Shown: positions 1 to 8,208, counted from the stretch's first letter. The stretch: DNA of 64,000 nucleotides from Myxococcota bacterium (GCA_028277885.1 JANQFK010000076.1:59639-123638); one strand, 5' to 3'. Notes: generated from the sequence alone by a model not told the origin. Numbers and translations are program-made.

Positions 1-156
1 CGCTCGGTGGACTGGAGCGCCCACGGGGCGAACCGCAAGTACCCCCACTTCCTCGACACCGACTCCCCGGAAGAGCTCGTCGGGGTGATGCGGCGCTTCC
101 TGGCGCGTCAGGCGGCCAGCAGCACCGACGCGCAGAGCCCGAAGCCCGCGAGGTAG
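1..156 (+). CDS. C-terminal end of a probable alpha/beta hydrolase (partial)
   Basis: An open frame enters from the left edge and stops with TAG at 154-156. The 51 visible residues include a W-S-x-H-G segment followed by a helix with SPEELVGVMRRFL, which resembles the last helix of alpha/beta hydrolases after the catalytic histidine. Only the tail is visible, so the family call is tentative. The end overlaps the convergent MAPEG gene by about 49 bases, and frame 1 could instead be an unrelated reading frame. Confidence 0.4.
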   Translation, partial: RSVDWSAHGANRKYPHFLDTDSPEELVGVMRRFLARQAASSTDAQSPKPAR

Positions 157-494
157 GTGCCCAGCGCCCCCACGAAGCGCAGGGGGTGGGGCTTCTCCAG
201 GGTCTCCGAGAGCACGATGCCCGCGGCCAGCAGGTAGCGGCACGCGGTCGCGATCCCCATGCACCACAGCACCCAGCCCGCCGCGTCCGTGGCCGCCACC
301 CAGATCAGGACGGCCAGGATCGGCGCGTACTCGGTGGTGTTGCCGTGGGCGCGCACGAGCTTGTGCAGCGGATGCGACGGGTCCGGCGGGTAGCCCGCCG
401 CCGTGCCGGTGCGGCCGCGGGTCATCGAGACCGCGAAGCCCAGGCCCAGGACCAGCAGGCCGAGCAGACCGATGCACACCAGAGCCACGTCCAT
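108..494 (-). CDS. MAPEG family membrane protein
   Basis: This 128-residue protein has about four hydrophobic helices, the first at residues 1-23. It carries the R-x-H-x-N-x-x-E-Y pattern (RAHGNTTEY, about residues 48-56) typical of MAPEG proteins, a family that includes membrane glutathione transferases and eicosanoid enzymes. Length matches bacterial MAPEG proteins. It probably sits in the inner membrane; the substrate cannot be read from sequence. A second MAPEG protein lies at 19927-20319. Family call is firm, function is not. Confidence 0.85.
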   Translation of the reverse strand: MDVALVCIGLLGLLVLGLGFAVSMTRGRTGTAAGYPPDPSHPLHKLVRAHGNTTEYAPILAVLIWVAATDAAGWVLWCMGIATACRYLLAAGIVLSETLEKPHPLRFVGALGTYLAGFGLCASVLLAA

Positions 495-519
495 GGGAGT
501 CCTCCTCGCGCGGCGGGCC

Positions 520-930
520 TCAGGCCGGCCAGCCTCCGCAGATTGCGCCCATCAGGATCAGATAGAGGGCCCGGTACCCCATCTGGATGAAGTAGAGGGG
601 CCAGCCCCAGCCCGAGAAGAGGCTGTCCGAGAGCATCGTCATCGCCACGACGCCGAGGCCGAGCAGCGCGCCCACCCCGGCGCCCGCGAGCGCGGTCCCC
701 GCGCCCGTCGCCGCCACCACCAGCGCGACGCTCACCGCCGCCACCCCGCAGGAGACGATGCTGCCCCCCATGGCCGCAGCCGGCGAGCCCAGCTCCTCCT
801 GGGCCTTGCCCAGCGCGGCCATCCAGGCCGGGCCGAAGAGCAGTGGCGAGTACCAGGCGGCCCCGAGGACCACGCCCACGAGGGCGGCGACCCCGACCGC
901 CGCGAAGTTCACGCCCGCGAGATCGAACAT
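520..930 (-). CDS. DUF1761 family membrane protein
   Basis: The 136-residue product has four predicted membrane segments. An early N-F-x-A-x-x-x-A-A motif, the following W-Y-S-P segment and a C-terminal aromatic stretch fit DUF1761, a family of small integral membrane proteins of unknown function. It is preceded on its strand by a 39-base gap and then a methyltransferase gene, and followed by the MAPEG gene 25 bases on. The start ATG has a GGAGGAGG-like ribosome site (cctcctcc on the plus strand at about 936-943). Confidence 0.82.
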   Translation of the reverse strand: MFDLAGVNFAAVGVAALVGVVLGAAWYSPLLFGPAWMAALGKAQEELGSPAAAMGGSIVSCGVAAVSVALVVAATGAGTALAGAGVGALLGLGVVAMTMLSDSLFSGWGWPLYFIQMGYRALYLILMGAICGGWPA

Positions 931-969
931 GCGACGCCTCCTCCCGGAGTCGAGGACGCGGGCAGGGTA

Positions 970-1743
970 TCACGCGGTGGGTGGGGCGAAGACGAAGACG
1001 TCGATCCGCTCCTCGAAGACGTGGGTCTCGGGAAGCTCGCGGCAGCGCCGGGTGAGCGCCCGGAGCCCCGCCTCGAACTCCGCGTCGGGGATCTGGCGCA
1101 GGCTCGAGATCGCCCGCGCGCCGATCTTGCCGAGGTACTCCTCGACGCCGCGCGCGAAGACGCCGCAGACGCTGGCCTCCTCCCGGAGCCGCAGCCCCGC
1201 CGCCGCGGCGCAGCTCCGCACGCGCTCGCGGCGGGGGAGGACGCGCTCGGCGATGCGCCGGGCGCCGGGAAAGCAGGCCTGCCAGGACGTCGGGTCCACG
1301 CACTCCCGCGTGGGGGTGCGCAGGTAGACGAGACCGCCGGGCGCGAGGAGCCGCCCCATCTCCCGGAACGCGGTCTCGGGCGCCGGGACGTGGTGCAGCA
1401 CCATGGCGAGGAGCACCGCGTCGAAGCTGGCGCTCGCGAAGGGGAGCGCCTCGACCCGCGCCCGCAGGAAGCCGAAGCATCCCGAGGGATCCCGCGACCG
1501 CGCCGCGGCGAGCATCCCGTGGGAGGGGTCGACGCCCAGCACCCGGACCGCCTCCGGGAAGGCCTCGCGCGCGAGCCTCGTATGGCGGCCCGTCCCGCAG
1601 CCGACGTCGAGGATGCGTCGCGGCTCGCGGCCCGCGAAGCGCGCGCGCAGGTCCTCGACCCACACGCGGCGCGTCTCGTCCCGCATCTCCCGGGCGGCGT
1701 CGTAGACGCGGTGGATGCCGCTGCCGTCCCAGTCGAAGGGCAC
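970..1743 (-). CDS. Class I SAM-dependent methyltransferase
   Basis: The 257-residue protein has methyltransferase motif I (ILDVGCGTG, about residues 44-52), an acidic residue ending strand 2 (GVDPS) and a post-motif segment LLAPGG, all typical of the Methyltransf_11/25 group. The GTG start at 1743 was chosen because the N-terminus then begins right before conserved sequence and sits 9 bases from the end of the upstream DUF1772 gene. The substrate is unknown. An in-frame extension further upstream runs over the DUF1772 gene and is not likely coding. Confidence 0.82.
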   Translation of the reverse strand: MPFDWDGSGIHRVYDAAREMRDETRRVWVEDLRARFAGREPRRILDVGCGTGRHTRLAREAFPEAVRVLGVDPSHGMLAAARSRDPSGCFGFLRARVEALPFASASFDAVLLAMVLHHVPAPETAFREMGRLLAPGGLVYLRTPTRECVDPTSWQACFPGARRIAERVLPRRERVRSCAAAAGLRLREEASVCGVFARGVEEYLGKIGARAISSLRQIPDAEFEAGLRALTRRCRELPETHVFEERIDVFVFAPPTA

Positions 1744-1751
1744 CGGCGCGC

Positions 1752-2198
1752 TCAGCTGCGCTGGCGCAGCGCGGAGACCGCCGTGGCGAAGGCCACGAGC
1801 ATCAGCCCGGTGCGGCCCCAGTGCCAGCGCGCCCAGGTCGCGAGGGCGTCGCCCACCGCCTCGGGCGCGAGGCTCCCGGAGGCGAAGCTCGCGTTGGCGT
1901 CCTCGAAGTAGACCGGGAAGGCGAGCAGGACGAGGAGCGAGAGCGCGGCCGCCAGCGCCCAGGCGGGCCGGCGGCGGATGCCGTGGAGCAGCGCCGCCGC
2001 CACGGCGAGGATCGCGCTCCCGATCTCGAGCGGTGCGAAGAACCGGAACAGCAGCCCGGCGTGCTCCGCGTACCAGTCGAGGAAGGTCCGGGGCTCCGCC
2101 GAGCGCCAGAAGGGAACCAGCACCGCACCCTCGGCGAGGAGCGCCCCGGCCGAGAGCCCGAGCGCGATCACGGTGAGCCATCCCAGCGCGGCCGCCAT
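1752..2198 (-). CDS. DUF1772-like membrane protein (anthrone oxygenase-like fold)
   Basis: This 148-residue protein has four hydrophobic segments. It shows the pattern of DUF1772 proteins: an early E-G (AEG), W-x-x-x-x-P-x-x-F-x-x-W-Y, an F-F-x-P helix and a Y-F-x-x-x-N-A segment. Members include anthrone oxygenases, but most are uncharacterised. ATG at 2198 is preferred to GTG at 2210. It lies between a ferredoxin and a methyltransferase on the same strand and may be co-transcribed with them. Confidence 0.75.
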   Translation of the reverse strand: MAAALGWLTVIALGLSAGALLAEGAVLVPFWRSAEPRTFLDWYAEHAGLLFRFFAPLEIGSAILAVAAALLHGIRRRPAWALAAALSLLVLLAFPVYFEDANASFASGSLAPEAVGDALATWARWHWGRTGLMLVAFATAVSALRQRS

Positions 2199-2253
2199 CC
2201 CTACGCCCACACCGTCCAGACGAGCCCCGCACCGAGCGCGGCGGCGACGACGC

Positions 2254-2568
2254 TCATCCGCCCTGCCCCGGCCCGCGGTTGCCGAAGAAGCCGGCGAGCT
2301 TCGTCACCTCGAGATCGCCCATCACCTTGCACTGGCAGGCCAGGCGAAGTCCGCTTCCGGCGCCGAGCCGGCGGCTCTCCGCGGTGGTGGGCTCCGAGAC
2401 CGGCCCCTCGACCCGGACCGCGCAGGTGCCGCACAGGCCCCGACCGCGGCAGTTCAGTGCGCGGGCCGCGTCGTTGTAGAGCGGCAGCCGCGCGCGCACG
2501 AGCACGACGCGCAGGTTCGCGCCCTCCAGGCAGTCGACGGAGCGGCCGGCGAAGCGGATGGTGGGCAA
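2254..2568 (-). CDS. 2Fe-2S ferredoxin
   Basis: A 104-residue plant/adrenodoxin-type ferredoxin. Cysteines C40, C46 and C49 (C-x5-C-x2-C) plus C78 give the four ligands expected for a [2Fe-2S] cluster; C13 and C80 are extra. It would act as a cytoplasmic one-electron carrier, with an unidentified partner. The likely start is TTG at 2568, only a few bases after the stop of the upstream ABM gene, which implies coupling. The rare start codon leaves the exact N-terminus uncertain. Confidence 0.88.
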   Translation of the reverse strand: MPTIRFAGRSVDCLEGANLRVVLVRARLPLYNDAARALNCRGRGLCGTCAVRVEGPVSEPTTAESRRLGAGSGLRLACQCKVMGDLEVTKLAGFFGNRGPGQGG

Positions 2569-2571
2569 GGG

Positions 2572-2880
2572 TCAGCCGGGCTCGTGCACGAAGCGGGACT
2601 CCCGCAGCGTCTCGAACACCCTCAGGCTGTACTCCTCGTAGTAGCGCTCCCGGCCCACGCGCTGGGCCTCGAGGTGCCGCGGGTGCTCGCGCCACGCCCG
2701 CTGCTGGTCGGGCGACTCGAACTCCACCACGCTGCAGCGCTCCCCGTCCTCGGACACGAAGACCTTGTAGGAGAGGAAGCCCGGCATCGACTCGGCGAGC
2801 TCCATCATGTCGTCGGCCAGGGCCTGGAACTCCTCGGCGTTCTCGGAGCGGAGCCGGGAGCGGAACACGGTGACCACCAT
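2572..2880 (-). CDS. ABM (antibiotic biosynthesis monooxygenase)-fold protein
   Basis: The 102-residue product begins VVTVFRSRL and contains the MPGFLSYKVF and FESPDQQRAWREHP segments typical of the dimeric ferredoxin-like ABM fold. The ATG at 2880 has a good GGAGG ribosome site. Family members include quinol monooxygenases and haem-degrading enzymes, but many are uncharacterised. It lies just upstream of the ferredoxin gene, so a shared redox role is possible. A second ABM protein lies at 26487-26825. Confidence 0.8.
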   Translation of the reverse strand: MVVTVFRSRLRSENAEEFQALADDMMELAESMPGFLSYKVFVSEDGERCSVVEFESPDQQRAWREHPRHLEAQRVGRERYYEEYSLRVFETLRESRFVHEPG

Positions 2881-2927
2881 CGGAGGCCTCCCTCGGGCTC
2901 TCCCGAGGGTATCCGATCGCGGCGCCC

Positions 2928-3389
2928 TCACCCGACCCGCCAGCGCCGGCGCACCGCCTTGGTGTCGGGCTGGCCCACGCGCTCCCAGTACACCCAGAGG
3001 CAGCGCTCGACGGACAGGCGGAAGATCGGGTCGCTGCGCCGGAAGGCCGGGAACGGGATCGCGGCGTGCACCGCGGCCCGCTCGTCCTCGTCGCGCACCT
3101 CCTCGGCGCGGCCGGCGACCTGGAGCTCCTCGTCGTCGGCGCCGAGGAAGGCGTGGAGCACGTAGTGGCCGCGCTCGCGCAGGTCCGCGGCCTTGGGGGT
3201 GCGGGCGCCGGCGCTCAGGAACAGGTCGTCACCGCAGAAGATCGGGCAGACCGGCGCAAGGTGGGGCGCCCCCGAGGCGCCGCCGGTGGCGAGGAAACCG
3301 ATCGCGATGCCGTCGGACCCCACCAGCAGCCGGCGCCCCGCCTCGGCGAGCTCCGGCGCCGCCGTCGCGAACTCGGCCCAGCGCGTCAT
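2928..3389 (-). CDS. Pyridoxamine 5'-phosphate oxidase-like split-barrel protein
   Basis: A 153-residue protein with the split-barrel pattern of PNPOx-like flavoproteins: a strand ending GFLATGGASGAPHLAPV, then a segment resembling the flavin-binding loop, and an ending like those in small FMN/F420-binding proteins. It overlaps the upstream MoaD-like gene by four bases (ATGA), so it is probably translated with it. The cofactor (FMN, F420 or haem) cannot be told from sequence. Confidence 0.75.
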   Translation of the reverse strand: MTRWAEFATAAPELAEAGRRLLVGSDGIAIGFLATGGASGAPHLAPVCPIFCGDDLFLSAGARTPKAADLRERGHYVLHAFLGADDEELQVAGRAEEVRDEDERAAVHAAIPFPAFRRSDPIFRLSVERCLWVYWERVGQPDTKAVRRRWRVG

Positions 3390-3643
3390 CCCCCGGAGAG
3401 CGCCTGGAGGATCTGCACCTCGTCGCCCGGGGCGAGCGTCTCGTCGAGCCCCGCCGCGCGCTGGCGGTTCACGAAGATGCGCACGTGGGGCCGGATGCCG
3501 TCCTGCTCGTCGATCATGCGGAAGCGGATGCCCGGAAAGCGGCGGTCGAGGTCGGCCAGCAGCTCGCCCACGGTGGCGCCGTCGGCCTCGACCTCCGAGG
3601 CCCTCGTGTAGGAGCGCAGGGGCGAGGGGATCGCGACCCTCAT
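3386..3643 (-). CDS. MoaD/ThiS family sulfur-carrier protein
   Basis: An 85-residue beta-grasp protein ending in Gly-Gly, the residues that carry thiocarboxylate in MoaD and ThiS. The FPGIRFRMIDEQ and GDEVQILQALSGG segments are typical. It sits between a BNR-repeat protein and a PNPOx-like gene with a 4-base overlap and a 10-base gap. MoaD-like proteins are often seen next to such BNR-repeat proteins, which suggests a dedicated pair rather than a role in molybdopterin synthesis. No E1 or MoaE partner is visible here. Confidence 0.85.
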   Translation of the reverse strand: MRVAIPSPLRSYTRASEVEADGATVGELLADLDRRFPGIRFRMIDEQDGIRPHVRIFVNRQRAAGLDETLAPGDEVQILQALSGG

Positions 3644-3653
3644 GGGCGGGCCC

Positions 3654-4814
3654 TCACCCCTCGAGCTCCACCGCCTCCACGCTGAACACGTGGGGCAGGT
3701 GCGAGGCGACGCAGCTCCAGGCCTCGCCCTCGTCGACGCTCGCCCAGAGCTCCCCGCTGGTGGTGCCGAAGTAGACGCCGACCGGGTCGTGGGCGTCCAC
3801 CGCCATGGCCTGGCGCAGCACCGTCAGCCAGGCGTTCTCCCGGGGCAGCCCCGCATCGCGCCGCTGCCAGCTGTGCCCGGCGTCCCGCGTCACGTAGACG
3901 GCCGGCCGGCCGTCGGGGCTCGTGCGCGGCCACACGTCGGTGCCGTCCATGGGGAAGACCCAGACCGTGTCGGGATCGCGCGGGTGCAGGCCGACGGGGA
4001 AGCCGATGTCGCCGACCTCCCGCGGCATCGCGTTGCCCACCCGCTCCCACACCTCGCCGGGCCGCTCGAGGCGGTAGATGCCGCAGTGGTTCTGCTGCCA
4101 GAGCACGTCCGGCGCCAGCGGGTGCAGGCGCACGCAGTGGGGATCGTGGCCGTACTCGGGGTCGGGCTCGGGCTGGAAGTTCGCCTCGCAGCCGCGGTTG
4201 AGCGGCCGCCAGTCGGCCCCGCCGTCGGTGCTCTCGAAGACGCCGCCTCCCGACAGCCCGATGTAGAGGTGGCGCGGGTCCCGGGGGTCGACGTTGATGG
4301 AGTGGAGCAGGGAGCCGCCGGGCGCGCCGTCGTCGCCGTCCTGGGTCCAGCGGCCCCACATCGGATGCTCGTTCCAGCCCGAGACCGGCTCCCAGGTGTC
4401 GCCCGCGTCCTCGGAGCGGAACAGCGCCGGCGGCGAGGTGCCGGCGTACCAGACGTCGGCCTCGTCCGCGCTCGCCGGCTCCAGCCAGAAGACGTGGTCG
4501 ACGACGCGCCCGGCCTCCTCGCCGGCGGCCTTGGGGAAGGCGGGCGGTCGCGTCGCCTCGCTCCAGCTCTTGGCGAGGTCCGAGGAGCGGAACAGCGTGG
4601 GCCCGAGGTGGCCGGTCTTCGTGGCCGCGAGCAGCGTGCGGTCGTCGCGCGGATCGAGGACCACGTGGTAGGCGATGTGGCCGAGGAAGTGCGGCCCGTC
4701 GAGGGACCATTGGCGGCGCTCGGCGTCGCCGTGGAGCAGGAAGATCCCCTTGCGCGTTCCCACTAGCAGGAGGACGCGACCGGTCCGGGGAGCGGGAGGC
4801 GAGTGCGTCGACAC
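3654..4814 (-). CDS. BNR/sialidase-like beta-propeller protein
   Basis: A 386-residue repeat protein with several Asp-box motifs (S/T-x-D-x-G-x-x-W), for example SEDAGDTW, STDGGADW, TRDAGHSW and SVDEGEAW. These mark a six-bladed propeller of the exo-alpha-sialidase or VPS10/photosystem-assembly type. No signal peptide is seen, so it is probably cytoplasmic, and catalytic sialidase residues were not identified. The GTG start at 4814 follows a short leader. Its close pairing with the MoaD-like gene suggests a joint function. Confidence 0.8.
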   Translation of the reverse strand: MSTHSPPAPRTGRVLLLVGTRKGIFLLHGDAERRQWSLDGPHFLGHIAYHVVLDPRDDRTLLAATKTGHLGPTLFRSSDLAKSWSEATRPPAFPKAAGEEAGRVVDHVFWLEPASADEADVWYAGTSPPALFRSEDAGDTWEPVSGWNEHPMWGRWTQDGDDGAPGGSLLHSINVDPRDPRHLYIGLSGGGVFESTDGGADWRPLNRGCEANFQPEPDPEYGHDPHCVRLHPLAPDVLWQQNHCGIYRLERPGEVWERVGNAMPREVGDIGFPVGLHPRDPDTVWVFPMDGTDVWPRTSPDGRPAVYVTRDAGHSWQRRDAGLPRENAWLTVLRQAMAVDAHDPVGVYFGTTSGELWASVDEGEAWSCVASHLPHVFSVEAVELEG

Positions 4815-4856
4815 GGGGAACCCCCAGGCCCATCACCCGCCGCCAGCATACACCGC

Positions 4857-5639
4857 TCACCTCGGCCGGGGGCGGACCTCGAGGCGGTGCACCCGGCTCA
4901 CGCCGTGGGGAAGCCGCGGGCAGACGATGTAGCCCTCGCGCCAGAAGCCGGCGTCGCGGTGCGGCGGCGAGCCCACGACCGCGTAGTAGTCGCGGTGCCC
5001 GCCCGCCAGGGCCACGCCGGCGAGCCCGGCGACCAGCGCCTGGAGCTCGTCGTGGCTCGGCGTCCCCGAGACCCGGAGGGGATGGAGCGCGGTCAGCTGC
5101 GCGAGGCGCCGCGCCACCTCGTCGGCGAGCTCGGCCTTGCGCAGGCGACCCTTGCCGGGCAAGGGCTTCAGGCCGAGCCCCCGCCAGCCCGCCGTCGGAA
5201 AGCTCTCGAGCACGAAGCGGCCCTCGTCGGCGCCCGCCTCGGCGCGGGGCAGGCGGGCCCAGCCCCGCTCGCCGAGGCGATCGAAGAGCTCGATGGAGAG
5301 CTCCGCGAACCCGGTCCAGCTGCCCGGCTTCACCACGCCCGGTGCAGCGGTCTTCCCGGGCGTCGCCACCGCCTTCTCGCAGCGGCGCTGGTGCTCGAGC
5401 TCCGAGTGCTCCGCCTTCCAGGCCTGGGGGCCGTCCACCAGCAGCACCCGCGCCCCGGCCTCGCCCGCGAGCCGGTCGAGGCGCTCGGCGAGGGCTTCGG
5501 CGGTGGGCGGGTCCGAATCGTTCTCGAGGGAGACGAGCTCGCAGTCGATGCGGTCGCGGGACCCGCGCAGCACCACCAGCCCGTTCGACGCCCAGGACTT
5601 CTTGGCGAGGTCGATGGAGACGACGGTCGCTTCAGCCAT
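4857..5639 (-). CDS. DUF429-family predicted nuclease-like protein
   Basis: The 260-residue protein starts with VVSIDLAKK, the first strand of an RNase H-like fold, and contains LLVDGPQAWK plus ESFPTAGWRGLGLKPLP. These match DUF429, a family predicted to be related to RNase H-type nucleases. The ATG at 5639 lies inside the end of the upstream DUF488 gene (8-base overlap), which indicates coupling. Function is unproven. Confidence 0.72.
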   Translation of the reverse strand: MAEATVVSIDLAKKSWASNGLVVLRGSRDRIDCELVSLENDSDPPTAEALAERLDRLAGEAGARVLLVDGPQAWKAEHSELEHQRRCEKAVATPGKTAAPGVVKPGSWTGFAELSIELFDRLGERGWARLPRAEAGADEGRFVLESFPTAGWRGLGLKPLPGKGRLRKAELADEVARRLAQLTALHPLRVSGTPSHDELQALVAGLAGVALAGGHRDYYAVVGSPPHRDAGFWREGYIVCPRLPHGVSRVHRLEVRPRPR

Positions 5640-5982
5640 GCTCCTCCAGGTACTCCCGGAGCGCACGGGCGTTGTTGAGGTCCTCCTCCCGCGAGCCGAA
5701 CACCAGGGTGACGACGCCGCCGCCGAGCCGCTCGCGCAGCTCCTCGAAGCCCTCGGGGTTCGCGTCGAGCTCCGCGAAGTAGCGCCGACGGAACTCCGGC
5801 CACTTCTCGGGGTCGTGGCGGTACCACTTCCGCAGCGCATCCGAGGGCGCGACCGGCTTCGCCCAGTAGTCGATCCGCGCCTTCGCCTTCGACACGCCGC
5901 GGGGCCAGATGCGGTCGATCAGGATGCGGGTCCCGTCGGCCCTCGCGGCGGCCTCGTAGACCCGCTTGGTGCGGATCCTCAT
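5632..5982 (-). CDS. DUF488 family protein
   Basis: A 116-residue protein with the family signature IRTKRVYE near the N-terminus, then ILIDRIWPRGVSK, and the WPEFRRRYFAEL helix. DUF488 proteins are small, widespread and uncharacterised. It overlaps DUF429 downstream by 8 bases and the cupin upstream by 4 bases, giving a cupin-DUF488-DUF429 operon. Confidence 0.85.
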   Translation of the reverse strand: MRIRTKRVYEAAARADGTRILIDRIWPRGVSKAKARIDYWAKPVAPSDALRKWYRHDPEKWPEFRRRYFAELDANPEGFEELRERLGGGVVTLVFGSREEDLNNARALREYLEEHG

Positions 5983-6308
5983 CGTGCGTCGTCGGGCCGG
6001 AACCAGAACTCCACCTCGGAGGTCGCCACCTCGAAGCGCGCCGCGTGCACCTCGCCGGGAGCGAGGCGGTACCACTGGCCGGGACCCAGTCGGCGCTCGA
6101 CGCCGTCCACGATCAGGACCAGCTCGCCCTCGGTCACCACGCCGCAATTCTCGGTCTCGTGGGTGTGGGGCTCGATCTCGGTCCCGGCCGGGTAGGAGGC
6201 GAACAGCACCTCGCAGCCCTCGGCGGCGAGGCGGAAGGCGTCGAAGGGCCCCGCGAAGGGGGGCAGGGAGCGGATCCGCTGCGGGAAGTGCTCGGGCTCT
6301 CGCGGCAT
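5979..6308 (-). CDS. Cupin domain protein
   Basis: A 109-residue single-domain cupin. Motif 1 appears as PHTHETENCGVVTEGE and motif 2 as PGQWYRLAPGEVHAA. The histidines in these motifs would bind a metal. It is the first gene of a coupled three-gene unit with DUF488 and DUF429 (ATGA overlap). It could be an enzyme or a small-molecule sensor; sequence does not decide. Confidence 0.8.
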   Translation of the reverse strand: MPREPEHFPQRIRSLPPFAGPFDAFRLAAEGCEVLFASYPAGTEIEPHTHETENCGVVTEGELVLIVDGVERRLGPGQWYRLAPGEVHAARFEVATSEVEFWFRPDDAR

Positions 6309-6365
6309 CCCGAGGCGAGGCTACGCGCCGCGCCGCGGCCTCGCCAGCAGCGCGCGGTGCTGTGG

Positions 6366-6371
6366 TAGCCT
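6366..6371 (+). promoter_or_regulatory. Extended -10 element (TAGCCT)
   Basis: TGTGGTAGCCT reads as an extended -10, 25 bases before the ATG of the PEP mutase-like gene. No clear -35 is seen. The same motif recurs before many other genes in the window. Confidence 0.5.
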
Positions 6372-6396
6372 GGGCTCCGCGCGCCGGAGACCGCTC

Positions 6397-7236
6397 ATGT
6401 CGGGCAGCGACCGCAACCGGGTGGAGGCCTTCCGCGGGCTGCACGAGGCGGACGGCATCCTCGTGCTGCCCGGCGTCTGGGACGTCGCCAGCGCCCGGGT
6501 CTTCGCCGACGCCGGCTTCCCCGCCCTCGGCACGACCAGCTCCGGAGTGGCCTGGACGCTCGGGCACGCGAGCGGGCAGGAGGCGGGCTGGCCGGCCTTC
6601 CTGGAGACGAGCCGGCGCGTGGCCGCCGCCGTCCCCGTCCCGGTGAGCTTCGACGTCGAGAGCGGCTTCGCGGACTCGCCCGAGGGCGTGGTCGAGAACG
6701 TTCACCAGGCCATCGAGGCGGGCGCCTGCGGCATCAACCTCGAGGACGGGCTGGTGGAGGGAGGGCTTCGCGAGCTGTCGCCCGTGATCGAGGCGCTGCA
6801 CGGGATCCACGAGCTGTGCGATCGGCTCGACCATCCGCTGTTCGTGAACGCGCGCACCGACGTCTACCTGGGCGGGATCCCCGACGAGGCCCGGCAGCTC
6901 GACGAGACGATCCGGCGGGGCCGGGCCTTCGCGGAGGCCGGGGCCGACGGCTTCTTCGCGCCGGGGATCGCGGCGACCGACGCGATCCGCAGCGTCGTGG
7001 CCGAGGTCCCCCTGCCCCTCAACGTCTACGCGATCCCCGGGCTCCCCACGGCCACCGAGCTGGGCAAGCTCGGCGTACGCCGCGTCTCCATGGGCTGCGG
7101 GCCGCTGCAGTCGGTGCTCGCCCATACCCGCGGCATGGCCCGGGCGCTGCGTCGCGACGGAGACTGGGCGAGCTTCACCGGCGACTGGCTCGAGTACCCC
7201 GACGCCCTGGCGCTCTGCGGGAGCCGCCCGGGCTGA
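6397..7236 (+). CDS. Isocitrate lyase/PEP mutase family protein
   Basis: A 279-residue TIM-barrel protein. It has LPGVWDVASARVF at the first strand, FDVESGF for metal and phosphonate or carboxylate binding, GINLEDG, and FVNARTDVYL, all typical of the PEP mutase/isocitrate lyase superfamily. The K-K-C-G-H signature of true isocitrate lyase is absent, so it is more likely an oxaloacetate decarboxylase- or carboxyphosphonoenolpyruvate mutase-like enzyme. It stands alone on the plus strand with its own promoter. Confidence 0.85.
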   Translation: MSGSDRNRVEAFRGLHEADGILVLPGVWDVASARVFADAGFPALGTTSSGVAWTLGHASGQEAGWPAFLETSRRVAAAVPVPVSFDVESGFADSPEGVVENVHQAIEAGACGINLEDGLVEGGLRELSPVIEALHGIHELCDRLDHPLFVNARTDVYLGGIPDEARQLDETIRRGRAFAEAGADGFFAPGIAATDAIRSVVAEVPLPLNVYAIPGLPTATELGKLGVRRVSMGCGPLQSVLAHTRGMARALRRDGDWASFTGDWLEYPDALALCGSRPG

Positions 7237-7248
7237 CCGGTCAGCCCG
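7229..7248. terminator. Perfect palindrome between convergent genes
   Basis: A 20-base perfect inverted repeat, CGGGCTGACC followed by its complement, contains both stop codons of the convergent genes (TGA 7234-7236 and TCA 7241-7243). It could fold into a hairpin on either transcript and act as a bidirectional, U-less terminator. Confidence 0.45.
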
Positions 7249-7747
7249 CCGGAGCTTCGGGCAGCACGGGGAGCAGCACGAAGTGCCAGAGGGGCTGGAA
7301 GCTCGCGATCCCCGCCAGCACGCCGTGGCGCAGCGCCCGGCGCGGGAGACGGCGCGCACCGCGGACCAGGATGGGAACCGCGACGGGAAGGTTCACGAGC
7401 AGGCCCGAGACCACGCCGGGCGCGACCATGGCGAACCACAGCGAGGTGGGAACGCGACCCAGGGCATGGAGCGTCAGGTGGGTCGCCAGCGCGACTCCCA
7501 GCCACGCGGGCCCGGCCCGCCGCGCCGCCAGCGCGCCCACCGCGGTGAATGCGACCAGGGACGGCGCGTTCAGCCACAGCCAGGCCTCGTTGGTGAAGTA
7601 CATGCCGAGGTACCGGGTCGCGAACTCCGCGGTCCCCATGCCCCAGAGCCGCTCGTCCAGCAGGTGGATCGCGTAGGCGGGCGGGAGCAGCCAGAGCCAC
7701 CCCGCCGCGGCCGCCGCCTCCTCGCCTCGCGCCGCCGCCCCGCTCAC
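7241..7747 (-). CDS. HXXEE-like integral membrane protein
   Basis: This 168-residue protein has about five membrane helices and an early AIHLLDERLWG segment, then TNEAWLWLNAPS, which fits the HXXEE family of membrane proteins of unknown function. The GTG start at 7747 overlaps the stop of the upstream VOC gene as GTGA, so the two are probably translated together. The family call rests on a short motif. Confidence 0.6.
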   Translation of the reverse strand: MSGAAARGEEAAAAAGWLWLLPPAYAIHLLDERLWGMGTAEFATRYLGMYFTNEAWLWLNAPSLVAFTAVGALAARRAGPAWLGVALATHLTLHALGRVPTSLWFAMVAPGVVSGLLVNLPVAVPILVRGARRLPRRALRHGVLAGIASFQPLWHFVLLPVLPEAPAG

Positions 7748-8208
7748 GCCCACGACTGCAGCTCGATCGCGTTGCCCTCGGGGTCGGTCACGTAGCACCA
7801 GGTGACGCGGTCGCCCGCCGGGGTGGGGAGCGTCACCACCTTCCCCACCGCGCCGCCTCCCCGGGCCAGCACCTCGGCCCGCGCCTCGGGGACCGACGCC
7901 ACCGCGAAGGCCAGGTGGCCGAAGCCCGGGCGGTTCACGGCGCGCGTGCCCTCGGGCGCCGCCTCGGAGGTCTCGGAGTACTGGAACACCTCGAGGGTGG
8001 GTCCGTCGTCGCCGTGGCCCGGCAGCCGCAGGTGCACCCCCGCGAGCCGCGCACCCGCCACGCCGGTGCCGGCCTCGAGCGCCGGCCCCGCGTAGTCGCG
8101 CTCCGGGGGCACGCGCACGCAGCCGAACACCTCCTCGTAGAAGCGCGCGAGGGCGCGCCAGTCCCGAGCGATCAGGTTGGTGTGGACGTAGCGGGCGTCG
8201 CGCGGCAT
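7744..8208 (-). CDS. VOC family (glyoxalase/bleomycin-resistance-like) protein
   Basis: A 154-residue protein of two beta-alpha-beta-beta-beta modules. Likely metal ligands are the histidine in YVHTNLIARD, the histidine in GFGHLAFAV and the glutamate in GNAIELQSW. Such proteins act as lyases, isomerases, dioxygenases or antibiotic-binding proteins; the substrate is unknown. It is coupled to the HXXEE-like gene downstream. Confidence 0.85.
   Translation of the reverse strand: MPRDARYVHTNLIARDWRALARFYEEVFGCVRVPPERDYAGPALEAGTGVAGARLAGVHLRLPGHGDDGPTLEVFQYSETSEAAPEGTRAVNRPGFGHLAFAVASVPEARAEVLARGGGAVGKVVTLPTPAGDRVTWCYVTDPEGNAIELQSWA

Noticed and set aside
2201..2257. An 18-codon ORF between the ferredoxin and DUF1772 genes
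   Set aside because: Starts MSVVAAALGAGLVW and could be a single-helix peptide, but it lacks a ribosome site of note and has no other support.
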